Source of the DNA: Bombyx mori
Taxonomy: Eukaryota; Arthropoda; Insecta; Lepidoptera; Bombycidae
DNA: 64,000 nt
Direction of reading: 5' to 3'
NCBI RefSeq assembly: GCF_030269925.1
Contig: NC_085130.1
Location: 1,624,501-1,688,500 of the forward strand
Both the position numbers and the translations under genes were made by a program. This document shows, one piece after another, positions 54,095 to 64,000 of this stretch. Under the pieces are notes generated by a model. It was given only the letters and a program-made list of their open reading frames with translations. It made no database searches and was not told where the DNA came from. Positions within the stretch are counted from its first letter, which is position 1. Each line of letters starts with the position of its first letter.

Positions 54095-54258
54095 AACATA
54101 AATGCGCCACCCATCTTGAGATTTAAGTTCTAAGGTCTCAAGTATAGTTACAACGGCTGCCCCACCCTTCAAACCGAAACGCATTACTGCTTCACGGCAG
54201 AAATAGGCAGGGCGGTGGTACCTACCCGCGCGGCCTCACAAGAGGTACTACCACCAGT
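54095..54258 (-). mobile_element. Bm1-like SINE, truncated
   Basis: aacataaatgcgccacccat to ctaccaccagtaag. The tail end is missing. Confidence 0.83.
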
Positions 54259-54774
54259 AAGAACACATACAAACACATTTAATACGAAAAACTGTGTTAC
54301 AAATATTCTAAGCGGGCACGTAACGCGTCGTCATACATCGTGTATTACGTCATGACAAATGAGCATAAAACAGCGTAATATTACTTATTCGCCTCTCCTC
54401 TCAGCGGTAAATGGGAATTTATATGGCGTAAACCATATTGCTAAAATGGAAAAAAGCTCTTTATTCTGACTGTAGATAAAGACGATTTTCGTGTATGAGC
54501 TAACATTAAACAAAAATAGGTCAAGAATCCTCTCATGTTGGAAGCTAGATGGTTTAGGTGTGAATTAAATTGCTTAGAATGGATTCTAAGTTATTAATCA
54601 TTTCACTTACGTAATCATTCATTCGGATATCAATTTCAAATTCATTATTCATTATGTTAGTGCCTCTTGCCGATACGCCTATTGTGATTCGTATGGGTGA
54701 GCACCACCTTCCTACACGTATTTACTGCGAAGCAATCATGTTTTCCATTTCAAGGATAGCAACTATATAATACT
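54259..54774. other. Decayed Bm1 scrap, otherwise unassigned
   Basis: 54655-54755 resembles Bm1 body in order (gtgattcgtatgggtgagca; gcgaagcaatcatg). The rest is AT-rich. Confidence 0.35.
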
Positions 54775-54886
54775 TAGTTACATATTAAACCACGGTAGGC
54801 AGCGGCTTGGCTTTGCCATAGGCACTGCATCCAAGAGCGACGGTAACCACTTACCATCAAGTGGGCAGTGTGCTCGTCTGCCTACA

Positions 54887-55065
54887 TCATCATCATTCTC
54901 CTGTCCTTCTCCCAGTCACCGGGGGTCGGCGCAACATGCTTTCTTCTTCCATACTCCTCTATCATATACCACTTCTTCGCTCACTTCCCTCTTACACATA
55001 TCGTCTTTCACGCCATCCATTCATTTTTTATTAGGTCCACCTCTTCCTCTAAAGCCTTCCACATT
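54887..55065 (-). mobile_element. RTE-like LINE 3' end
   Basis: Same family as 51915-52095: catcatcattctcctgtcct on the plus strand through gtccacctcttcctctaaag. Confidence 0.65.
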
Positions 55066-55090
55066 CATAGTTAAATGTATGCTCGTCTGC

Positions 55091-55374
55091 TAGCCCATTG
55101 AGTTTCTCGCCGGATCTTATCAGTGGGTCGCGTTTCCGATCCGGTGATAAGAGTCTGCGAAGCACGGCTTTTGCTAGGGTTCGTGTTAGCAATGTCGTCA
55201 GGTTTGAGCCCCGTGAGCTTACGTAGGTGAGCTCACGGGTCTCAAACCTGACGACTCACGAGGCTTACCTACGTGAGCTCACAGGCTCAAACCTGGCGTA
55301 ACCTTAACTAGTAGTAGTTAAGGTTACGCTGATATGGTCTCTCTAGACCACCAGCTTAGGTAAGAAAAAAAAAA
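55091..55374 (+). mobile_element. 5'-truncated jockey copy with fold-back rearrangement and TSD
   Basis: Normal 3' UTR to 55218, then inverted and duplicated gtgagctcac-containing pieces to about 55318, then the terminal hairpin and A tail. TSD gctcgtctgc at 55081-55090 and 55375-55384. Confidence 0.8.
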
Positions 55375-55415
55375 GCTCGTCTGCCTACAAGGGCAATAAA
55401 AATAAAATAAAATAA

Positions 55416-55782
55416 AAAGTTGCCGATACGGAGAGAACAAACCCGTGTAGCCAGTGAGGAATTGAGGATCGATAAAAAATGCCTCTCTCTCAACCTTGAT
55501 GTCTGATGATCGAAGTTCCTCATTTCCTTCTAGCGATCCATCGCTCAAATAACCGAACGAAATAATACGAGAGGACTCATTCATCATACTGGCGGCGGAT
55601 ATGAGAAAAAAAACAATAATGTACGAGAAAAATATATTTCTGTTGTTGTTACGTTAAATAATAAATATACATATACGAACCAGATGCCTCGTCTTTAAGT
55701 CGAGCAAAGTCTTAGATCACACAGTAGATGCGTGGATGTGCTCACGGCTCATCTGGTGTTAAGCACTGCATACATAGATTTT
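55416..55782. other. Bm1 scrap, otherwise unassigned
   Basis: 55735-55772 (gtgctcacggctcatctggt) is a short minus-strand Bm1 tail piece. Confidence 0.4.
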
Positions 55783-56027
55783 TTTACTAGTGGTAGGACC
55801 TCTTGTGAGTCCGCGCGGGTAGGTACCACCGCCCTGCCCATTTCTGCCGTGAAGCAGTAATGCGTTTCGGTTTGAAGGGTGAGGCATTCGTTGTAACTAT
55901 ACTAAGATCTTAGAACTTATATCTCGAGGTGGGTGGCGCATTTACGTAGTAGATATCTATGGGCTCCAGTAACCACTTAACACCGGGTGGGCTGTGAGCT
56001 CGTCCACCCATCTAAGCAATAAAAAAA
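55783..56027 (+). mobile_element. Bm1-like SINE, body only
   Basis: ttactagtggtaggacctc to catctaagcaataaaaaaa. Confidence 0.85.
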
Positions 56028-56235
56028 TATAAAAAACATCACAGTGTGATTGACGTCACTCACTTTGAAATACGAGACCCAAGTAGAAAATAAAACGTCT
56101 ACCATTATTCTTGAATTACAATTTTGAAGCTTGCGAAAGCGCAGCTTCTCAATATCAAATCTATATATTAATACGTGAAGCAAAAACTTTGAACCCCTTT
56201 TCATGAAAATTGCGCGGACGGAGAAGTATGAAATT

Positions 56236-56595
56236 TCCTACACTTATAGAGAATATAGAGAAGAAGTGCACAATGTTAATATTTTTTTAAAAATTATGCA
56301 TTAATAATACATTAAATCAATAAAAAAATATTACACACACTACCATGTATTTGACACAAAAATATATATACTCTTTGTTTATTGTCAAACTTTTGTTATT
56401 ATTGCTTAGTCTGTGGTCAAATCGAGAATAGATTAATATTGTTTATCTTTAATATTATTTGTCTATAGTGTAGTCTTGGCGAAATCTGTGATTATAGAAG
56501 TATAATAATAGTCTTGGACAATAGAACCGTAATAATGTTCAAACTTATAATTTCAATTAATTATAGTCGAATTTCGACTACTACGGGACCACTAG
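56236..56595 (+). mobile_element. Non-autonomous Helitron, family C (copy 2)
   Basis: TCCTACACTTATAGAG start, palindrome tagtcgaatttcgacta, then ctacgggaccactag end. Close to 20297-20667. Confidence 0.7.
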
Positions 56596-57043
56596 TATTA
56601 ATAAAACATTAAATATACACAAAGAAAGACAAATAACATTCAGTAATATTAAATATTATTAAAAACGAAACGTACAAAAACAAACAACTCGAAAAGTTTT
56701 AAGCTTACTTAAAAGCTCAAAGTAAAGTTTCAACAGTTTCCCGTTCTCTGCCGGAACTAAAACGAGCTTGGCGTACTTTTTCTAGTCTTAATTTCTTTTA
56801 CGTTTCACACGTTAACTTCTCTTTAATGCTTAAAAGCCTCGCCACGAGTGAGTTCATTTAAAAAATATGTGTCCTTTTAAAAAGGTACTGTAGAATTTTC
56901 TAAAATTTTTAACACGTTTTATTGGATTATCCTGTATTATAAATATATATATGTCGTGGATAACGACTTCTAGTAATATTAAGACATTGTTTTGATTATT
57001 ATTTTAAATGATGAAATGTCGTTTTGATATATATCACAAAAAT
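56596..57043. other. Unassigned
   Basis: AT-rich. Nothing recognised. Confidence 0.35.
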
Positions 57044-57350
57044 GTAGGGTAGACGCCGTAACGCCAGAGTATAAAATGGCAGTACGTGGACAGAGTCGTC
57101 TCATTCCGTGTCAGACAGTCAGTCCGTCTCAGTCAGTCACTCTGTTAGTATCTCATTCAGTCTCAGTGTCAGCCAGTCTGTCAGTCGGTCAGTTGAAACG
57201 GAACTGTCGGTTTACCTTGTCATTGTGAAAATTATGTGTTGAGTTTCAATAATTATTATTCAAAAGGTCTTATTGACTTTTATTGCAATAAACTGAGTTC
57301 TACCGAATACGAATGATGACGGAATCTGCCGCTCAGCCATCCCCTGACCC
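57044..57350 (+). mobile_element. Candidate LTR with TCAG-rich leader
   Basis: tgtagggtagacgccgtaac, TATA agtataaaatgg near 57069, a run of gtcagtcagt and cagtctcagt units (57110-57190), and caataaactgag near 57286. It looks like U3-R-U5, but no partner LTR and no TSD were found. Confidence 0.4.
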
Positions 57351-57752
57351 CGTCATATATATACATAATAATAATATTATATTATCTATGTTTATCAGAA
57401 GGTTTCATCGTAAATTTACGGTATACTATTAAAACGGATATTTCTTTTAAATGTATTTATTGAATAAAACTAAATTTTAATAAATTTATAGTTGTTTACT
57501 TTAAAACGAATCTATAATACAAGCAGGCACGCATGTATATACAACATATGTTTCTATTAACTGTAATCAACTAAAACTACTACCTACATTTCAATTAACG
57601 AACCATCATAGTTGTGTGACAGCTATAGGATAAATAAATAAATCAAACCCTCTGTCGTGGCGTGCAACCTTTTTGACAGGACATAAGACCTACAACGACT
57701 CTAGACATGGACTAAGACACACAGTTCATAAGAATTCAAAAATAAAGAGAGA
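57351..57752. other. Unassigned
   Basis: AT-rich. Nothing recognised. Confidence 0.35.
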
Positions 57753-58005
57753 ACTGGTGGTAGGATGTCTTGTGATTCCGCGCGGGTAGGTACCACCACC
57801 CCGCCTATTTCTGCCGTGAAGCAGTAATTAATGCCTTTCAGTTTGAAGGGTGGGATAGCCGTTGTACTGTAAAAAAAACTGAGACTTTAGAACTATAATC
57901 TCAAGGTGGGTGGCGGTATTTACGTTGGAGATGTTTATGGGCTCTGGTAACCACTTAACATCAGGTGGGCTACGAGCTCGTCCACCTAATCTATAAAAAA
58001 AATAG
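57753..58005 (+). mobile_element. Bm1-like SINE, body only
   Basis: actggtggtaggatgtc to cacctaatctataaaaaaa. Confidence 0.83.
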
Positions 58006-58364
58006 GACAGGTACTATTACAGAACTCTATACGAGCTTACGGGTTTCCAGCCTAACAGGTTTTAAATTCTTACCAGATACTAACATATTGTACCACGGTT
58101 GTTCCGCAGGCAAATGTCATCTGAATACCCGAAAATGTTTCGACGCGTAATCCAATTAATTGTCTGGCCTCAACACAAACCTCAAACAATAAGTCACGCG
58201 GCAGTATGGTCTAGGGCTCACATAACCGCGCATTACATTTAACGCATGTAGACCGAAGCACATTGAAGCGACAGACCTAAACGAATCAAGGCGACATAGA
58301 TACAACTCATACAGTATCGTGCGAGCTGATAAAGTTACACTGTGCAAAATTATTATTAGTTTTA
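58006..58364. other. Unassigned
   Basis: No feature recognised. Confidence 0.35.
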
Positions 58365-58410
58365 ATGCTTTTGCAGGAAGACGTGTGTACGGTCCGTTTG
58401 ACGGTTAACG
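58365..58410 (-). mobile_element. CR1/L2-like LINE tail, cut by jockey
   Basis: tttgcaggaagacgtgtgta to gttaacgatgacc. The other side appears to resume at ataaccgtgccatgtgg (58799). Confidence 0.45.
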
Positions 58411-58796
58411 ATGACCATCCACACCCGATCCCGCAGACCGAATGGTAAACAGTCGACGTCGCCCAAAACACGTTATTACGGATCCTTCCGATCCATTAAC
58501 GGTGCTTTTAGGCACCACAAGCACCGGTCACCGTCCTCGTCGAACTCGTCGCTTGCGACGAATAGCTCGACGAGCAAATTAACCCACAGACACAGCCCAC
58601 TGAGTTTCTCGCCGTGTCTCTTCTTCTCAGTGGGTCGCGTTTCCGATCCGGTGGTAGATTCTACGAAGCACGGCTCTTGCTAGCGTTCGTGTTAGCAACG
58701 TCATCAGGTTTGAGCCCCGTGAGCTCACCTACTAGTTAAGGCGACGCTGATATAGCCTCTCAAGGCTATCAGCTTAGGTAGGAAAAAAAAAAAACA
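58411..58796 (+). mobile_element. 5'-truncated jockey copy
   Basis: From the cccgatcccgcagaccgaat region of ORF2 through the 3' UTR, intact terminal hairpin and A tail. A possible diverged ~9-bp TSD (acgatgacc / acaataacc). Confidence 0.85.
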
Positions 58797-59261
58797 ATAA
58801 CCGTGCCATGTGGAACGGGCGAAACAAACGTACACGCATATATTAAGGTATGTACATATTGTGAAGTCATACAAAAAAAAAGCTTCAAGTTAAAACCAAT
58901 GAGGGAAAACCGCGAGTGTGTAAATACACGTCTCGAAAACAAAGGCGGTGAGATCAAAGGGACGTGTGCTACAGTCGCGAGACGCCAGCCCTGTGACGGA
59001 AAACCTCTCTGCGTTTTTTTCTGAAAGATTATAATTTTTTTTCCTAAGCCGGTGGCTTAAATTCAGTACGTAATTACACGTCTCCAGTCACTTATTAGGT
59101 CGTTTTTCTTCAACTTTTGTACGAGCAATTAAAAAAATATCCATTTTATAAAAATAATTTTCGTGTGCGTAACTTTTGGATCGATTGGGGCGATTAAAAT
59201 TTAAATACAGCCCGTAAATGGCCAGCTTACGAATGTTTTGTAGTGAAACCCTGTATAGTTT
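58797..59261. other. Unassigned
   Basis: AT-rich. No domain in its open frames. Confidence 0.35.
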
Positions 59262-59455
59262 TTTACTGGTGGTAGGACCTCTTGTTAGTCCGCACGGGTA
59301 GGTACCACCGCCCTGCCTATTTCTGCCGTGAAGCAGTAAAGCGTTTCGGTTTGAAGGGTGGGGCAGCCGTTGTAACTATACTGAGAACTTAGAACTTATA
59401 TCTCAAGGTAGGTGGCGGTATTTACGTTGTAAATGTCTATGCGCTCCGGGAATAG
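59262..59455 (+). mobile_element. Bm1-like SINE, truncated at 3' end
   Basis: ttactggtggtaggacctc to tctatgcgctccggg. The tail is missing. Confidence 0.83.
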
Positions 59456-59924
59456 CCTGTTGGCAAAAATATCGCAATAAACTATTCAGTCTTAATGAAA
59501 CTCAACTCCGCAAACAAAACTGTTCATCACGCGAATGTTTACCCGATGTGGGAACCGATTCCACGACCTTTGGCCCAGCAGTTGGAGTGTCATCAATTAC
59601 TGCCACACTGAGTCACTCAGTAGAAAATATGCCGAAGACAACCAGCACTTCGAGACACTTATATTTCTCCCATCGACCTAACCGTTACTTATCTAATCAG
59701 CCTCGCCACACACCTAGTCACTGTAGTCCGGTCAACCCCTTAAAACAAACAAACACAATAGTGCCCTACAAATTTCCGTCTCGCAGTTAACACGTTAAAA
59801 CGTTTCCGCCTGCTTCCGGTCATTTAACGGTCCGCCCTCTTATAACAAAAGCGGCAGACGAATAGGGCTTACAGTCAATACGAAATTTGTAACTAACTAC
59901 AATGATCTTTAGTTATCCCACAGA
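59456..59924. other. Unassigned
   Basis: The open frame at 59548 shows no recognised domain. Confidence 0.35.
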
Positions 59925-60117
59925 CACCGCCCCACTGAGTTTCTCGCCGGATCTTCACAGTGGGTCGCGTTTCCGATCTGGTGGTAGATTCTGCGAGGCA
60001 CTGCTCTTGCTAGGGCCAGTGTTAGCAACACTCCGGTTTGAGCCCCGTGAGCTCACCTACACGTTAGGGCGTAGCTGAAATAGCCTTTTAAGGCTATCAG
60101 CATAGGTAGGAAGAAAA
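59925..60117 (+). mobile_element. 5'-truncated jockey copy
   Basis: cccactgagtttctcgccgg to atcagcataggtaggaagaaa. 3' UTR only. Possible short TSD agtta. Confidence 0.8.
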
Positions 60118-60164
60118 GTTAGTTTTGGTCACAATTGTATTGATTAGCCAATAAGACAAGAACT

Positions 60165-60480
60165 ACCTTTTTTTCTTCGGGCCGGGGGCTGAACCTCCTA
60201 CAAGGTCCCCGCGCCTAGGGGGCACGCGGAATTTGTGGGGCTAGTCCGCGACTGCGAAACAGCGGGCCCAAGGATGTTTTTAGGACCCACTAAACGACTC
60301 CCCTGAAGTCAAGAACTAACTGAGGCTACGTGTTTTTTTTTCGCGCCGGTGGCCGATCCTCCTACGAGGTCCCCGCGCCTGGGGGCGCTCGGGGTATGTG
60401 AGACTTGACGATCTGCAGATGTTGGAAGCAGACCGCGGACCCTAGAAGTTTTAGGGCCCTACCGCACTAATCTACTCCCC
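60165..60480 (-). mobile_element. Two adjacent R1-clade LINE 3' tails
   Basis: 60165-60310 (cttcgggccgggggctgaac onward) and 60335-60480 (cgcgccggtggccgatcctc onward). Both are minus-strand relatives of 41640-41795, each ending in a T run (A tail). They are diverged from each other. Confidence 0.75.
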
Positions 60481-61010
60481 TGAAGTAGTAACACAACTTT
60501 GAAAACACGACTTGAGTGACAACCCTGAGACGTAAGTTTGAAGTGCATGGCTACAGCTGTTGTTGCAGCCTCTAAAGCGTCTAACGACACGACAAAAACA
60601 CCATAAAAATTACATTTAAAGATACAACAAATCAGTTTATTTTTTCTTAAAATACAAAAACTATAGGCCGATCATGGTTGCGCGCACTTAATTTTGATTA
60701 TATTATTAGCGACTATTCAACTTTAATTAAACTGTTTAAGAGTCAACCCTAAAAGACAAACGATAAACCGTACAGATCCATTATGATAAAGTCCATTAAA
60801 TATTTCAAGAACATAAATCAACGGTACAAAATTCAATTAGTTTTAATTAGGGCTGCCTATATTGTAATATATTTTTTTTTTATATTTTTTTATTATAATC
60901 TAAAAGAACAGCATTAAGACTATTATTACTACTATTACGAGTACCATGACTGACTTGGTAGTGCAGCAGTTAACACCACTGACTGTTGTCGCGAGGGTCG
61001 TGGATTCGTT
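60481..61010. other. Unassigned
   Basis: AT-rich with T runs near 60872 and 61011. No gene. Confidence 0.35.
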
Positions 61011-61310
61011 TTTTTTTTATTGGTTATATGGGTGGACGAGCTCAAAGCCTACCTGGCGTTAAGTGGTTACTGGAGTCCATATTATTATACATCTACAACG
61101 TAAATACGCCACCCACCTTGTGATATGAGTTCTAAGGTCTCAGTATCAAAAGTATACTGGTGGTAGGACCTCTTGTGAGTCCGCGCGGGTGGGTATCACC
61201 ACCCTGCCTATTTCTGCCGTGAAGCAGTAATGCGTTTCGGTTTGAAGGGCGGGGCAGCCGTTGTAAGTATACTGAGACCTTAGAACTTATCTCAAGGTGA
61301 AAAAAATAAA
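61011..61310. mobile_element. Two Bm1 fragments in inverted arrangement
   Basis: 61011-61150 is a minus-strand tail half (T run, ttggttatatgggtggacg). 61153-61310 is a plus-strand first half (actggtggtaggacctctt to tatctcaaggtg). Both are truncated at their facing or outer sides. Confidence 0.75.
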
Positions 61311-61764
61311 ACGGTCTTGTGTATCCACTGATTATTATTTATCAATTTACAGGATAAGAGCTTACAGCCCGTCTGACGCTACCTCGAATGAGCTGTCACA
61401 GGTTTCGATAAACTCCGTAAACGCAGCTCGCACGATATACATATTATAAACAAAGAAACAAAATTAATTACGTAAAATTTCTAAACAAAGCCCAAAATTC
61501 CAACATTAGCGCCATTGTTAAACGCTTCCGTTAATAACACGAGCATGTGAAACTTTGATTACAAGCCGAATAAGTTTTAATTACGTTTTGATTACAGATC
61601 GAGTTACTTAGCGAGTTCCACGAAGTTAACTTCCAAGTTAACTAATCTCGATACGTTAAATAAATAACGATAGTGCTGAAGATAAGCGATTACCGTGCAA
61701 AGTTATTAGCATTAATAATATTTGATAACAAATTATCAAACTGGTTATTAGAGAGTATTGTTAG
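61311..61764. other. Unassigned
   Basis: AT-rich. Nothing recognised. Confidence 0.35.
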
Positions 61765-62131
61765 TGTTACGCGATGGAGTTCGGGATAAATAAAATTTCA
61801 CCAAAATACAACTAAAAAACTGTATTTATCACTTAGAACACACACAAAAATTCTCAATTCACTTCTTCGGCTTCGCTTCGGGTGATCCGTTCGCTGTTTC
61901 GCTTCATGTAGTTCCGATTACTGACTGACTGCGTGCCATCTCTACAACGCTTTTATAGCCGATACCTCATCCCCAGAATTATCGAGAATATTCCACACAT
62001 ATCTAGTAATAGTTTCCGCTATTTGTCAATAGATGGCGTTGTAATCCCCGAGCATTCTGGCTGTTACAAGATCCTTTTATATTCGTTCGACTATTCAGCG
62101 ATAGATGACGTCACTCTTTACCGGCGTAACA
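61765..62131 (-). mobile_element. Solo LTR, family S (copy 3) with 4-bp TSD
   Basis: Minus-strand copy of the LTR at 22435. tgttacgcg at the left and cggcgtaaca at the right. TSD ttag at 61761-61764 and 62132-62135. The TATA box reads cttttatagcc on the plus strand. Confidence 0.8.
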
Positions 62132-62329
62132 TTAGGTGTTCGAACTTTTTGGGGCCTCAAAATACTTTTCAAAGTGAACAAGCTGCTTAAATTCGCTCAA
62201 CTAGCCGTCAAGTGTACACTGCAGTTGGGAGCATACTTCGTGTTACGTGCCATCGTAATTTAGCCAGTATTTTGCCGAATTTAGTGCTCCAAGGAATAGT
62301 TCAAAAGACCTCTCCGTCTTTTACATTTT

Positions 62330-62628
62330 TTACTAAACCGCCTCTCGCCACCGCGGAGCAATGTTTGTTCGTGATACCTGATACTCGTTATAAACAATGC
62401 GGTTGCAGAGACATTTTTTGCAAAGTACCCTCTGGTCTGGAATGAACTCCCCTCCACGGTGTCTCCCGAGCGTTATGAGATGTCCTTCCTCAAATGAGCT
62501 TTGCAGAGAGTACTGAGCTATAGACAGCGACTTACTGTGCCCCTCACATTGCGGAGGTCCATGAGTGACAGTAAGCACTCACGATTCGATGCGCCGTATG
62601 TTCGAATGCCTACAAAGGTTCTATATTA
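62330..62628 (+). mobile_element. CR1/L2-like LINE 3' end with coding remnant
   Basis: A decayed reading WNELPSTVSPERYEMSFLK, typical of the end of CR1/L2-clade ORF2, is followed by tggaggtccatgag-like, gcgccgtatgttcgaatgcc and ctacaaagg, the tail motif found alone elsewhere. Confidence 0.6.
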
Positions 62629-62636
62629 TAGGTTAT

Positions 62637-62745
62637 AGAAGTCATCATGGCCCATAGGATTGATAACACGTCCGGTGTATTCGTGTTGAGCGATGCACCG
62701 GTGTTCGAGTCCCAGGCGGGAACCAATTTTTCTAATGAAATACGT
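62637..62745 (+). mobile_element. Bm1-like SINE head only
   Basis: catggcccataggattgata (A box region), gtgttcgagtcccaggcggg (B box) and accaatttttctaatgaaat. The body is missing. Confidence 0.75.
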
Positions 62746-63375
62746 ACGCGAGGAAGACGAGGAGGTTCTCAATTCGACTGTATGTTTTTTTTTACGTTTG
62801 TTACCTCATAACTTTTGACTGGGTGAATCGATTTTGATGATTCTTTTTTTATTAGAAAGCAAACGCTTCCCGTGTGGTCCCATTTCAATTTAGTCCAGTT
62901 CTGATAATGGTATCCATAACAAAACCATATACGTCTCAAATTTGCATTAAGTACGTGCGACAAATAGATGAATAACTCAATAACTCTCGGCAACCGATTT
63001 CGATGATTATTGTTTTTAGTGTATAAAATTAGATTTGTTTTGGAATATCATTTTTTTTCCATTTGAAGTCGTTTTTTGTTAAAAGCATGTCTATTTACAA
63101 TTATATGAAACAAGTTAATTAGCTTCGACGCAAAACATCTAATCCCAATGGCCACAAAAACCACAATTTACAGCAGTTCAAGTTCCTGTAATGAAAAACC
63201 ACATTATACGATGTTCGTTAAGCTGAATGCTAATTAATTTAATTAAGTAAGTATTGAATAGCTTGAGAACGATTAATTAATTAATGTTTTTTTTTGTTAT
63301 GCAATAAAAGTATGCGCATTAATAGGCTCGCGTCGGGCGTAAGAAAAATAACTATATTAAAACCGAAAAAAAAAC
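62746..63375. other. Unassigned, two similar phrases
   Basis: gggtgaatcgattttgatga (62820) and ggcaaccgatttcgatgatt (62989) suggest an internally repeated degenerate element. Family unknown. Confidence 0.35.
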
Positions 63376-63490
63376 ATATGAGAGAGCATACTTTAGCGAA
63401 GAAATGGTATATGATAGAAGAGTATGGAAGGAGAAAACATGTTGCGCCGACCCCAGGTGACTGGGAGAAGGGCAGGATAATGATGATGAG
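63376..63490 (+). mobile_element. RTE-like LINE 3' end
   Basis: gaagaaatggtatatgatag, then gttgcgccgaccccaggtga and gataatgatgatgag (GAT-type tail). Same family as 51915-52095. Confidence 0.65.
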
Positions 63491-63796
63491 AGAGCATACT
63501 TTAAAATTGTTCACTTTTATCGCGTTTCAACGGCACACATGTGGTTTTTTTTGTTCAGAACGAAATTCATCAGAATAAAATTAATTTTCCGACTTATTTG
63601 AAAATTCCCAAGTTCCAAACCTCCGACCCTCCATCATACAAGGGAAAATCAAGCAATGACATGTGTCAAAACAACGCTACCCGCCACAATTTCGAGGCCT
63701 CAACAGCTTTGGTCCTGCTCTATAAATAGTAAGCAGCAGAAGAGAATGGCTCATCATACTAAATGCCATCTCTCTGAAGATATTATTAACTTCTTT

Positions 63797-63856
63797 TTTT
63801 TCCTACCCAAGGATAGATAGCCTTGAGAGGCTATGTCAGCGTAACCTAGCAAGATG
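63797..63856 (-). mobile_element. Very short jockey 3' end
   Basis: T run, cctacccaaggatagatagc, hairpin tagccttgagaggcta, then gtaacctagcaag. Only the last ~50 bases of the element. Confidence 0.7.
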
Positions 63857-63897
63857 TATTAACCATTAGTGCTGTATACATCATCATTTGACAGCTT

Positions 63898-64000
63898 TTT
63901 TTCTACCTATGCTGATAGCGTTGAGAGGCTATATCAGCTTCTCCTTGACTTGTAGGTGAGCTCACGGGGCTCAAACCGGAGTGTTGCTAACACTGGCCCT
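63898..64000 (-). mobile_element. Jockey 3' fragment running off the window
   Basis: T run, ctacctatgctgatagcg, hairpin, ctcacggggctcaaaccgga onward to the window end. Confidence 0.8.

Larger units (their letters stand above)
54775..55415 (+). mobile_element. CR1/L2-like LINE tail with two stacked insertions
   Basis: 54775-54886 and 55375-55415 are the halves (ggtaggcagcggcttggct; ctgcctacaagggcaataaa). The phrase gctcgtctgc appears at 54872, 55081 and 55375, marking two successive insertions. Confidence 0.7.

Noticed and set aside
4125..64000. Orientation bias of jockey fragments (12 minus, 7 plus including the full-length copy)
   Set aside because: The counts are too small to exclude an even split.
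1..64000. W-chromosome or piRNA-cluster origin because of dense nested transposons
   Set aside because: Nested transposons are common in all silkworm chromosomes. Without mapping or small-RNA data the sequence cannot show it.
1..64000. CRISPR array, operon or bacterial-type system
   Set aside because: No regularly spaced short repeats and no compact gene clusters. The sequence is clearly insect-like.

Overview
The window looks like silkworm-type lepidopteran DNA (Bombyx mori or a close relative). It is AT-rich and carries more than twenty copies of a tRNA-headed SINE that I recognise as Bm1-like. It also carries several Helitron families with A^T insertion sites and the 3' ends of jockey, R1, RTE-like and CR1/L2-like non-LTR retrotransposons. 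I found no convincing host protein-coding gene, tRNA, rRNA or CRISPR array. It reads as intergenic or intronic sequence built up by layers of transposon insertion.

The centrepiece is a complete jockey-clade retrotransposon at 6668-11878. It has a 5' UTR, an intact ORF1 (gag-like, three zinc knuckles), an intact ORF2 (endonuclease plus reverse transcriptase), a structured 3' UTR and about 87 A residues. It is flanked by a perfect 13-bp target-site duplication (TSD). ORF1 would coat the RNA. ORF2 would nick the target and reverse-transcribe from the 3' end. At least eighteen 5'-truncated relatives of its 3' end are scattered across the window on both strands, many with their own TSD.

A second large element at 39519-41816 is a 5'-truncated R1-clade LINE with an open RT reading frame, inserted in a degenerate Bm1 copy with a 14-bp TSD. 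Two short relatives of its 3' end lie at 60165-60480 and a fragment lies near 44.5 kb.

Other layers are: a 750-bp TRIM-like miniature LTR element with identical 178-bp LTRs (27497-28246) and a minus-strand solo LTR of the same family (13742-14118) split by a jockey fragment; a second family of solo LTRs (2049-2420, 22435-22794, 61765-62131); a hAT-type MITE with an 8-bp TSD (23632-23942); nested and tandemly duplicated Helitrons (48053-48850); and a hairpin-ended Helitron family (20297-20667, 56236-56595).

The most interesting signals are the 3'-terminal jockey hairpin whose stem changes on both sides between copies, the 14-bp palindrome between ORF1 and ORF2, the TRIM element, and the shared tail of Bm1 and a CR1/L2-like LINE, which suggests a SINE-LINE partnership. 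I did not find a new host-encoded system. All copy counts, alignments and boundaries are by eye and may be off by a few bases.
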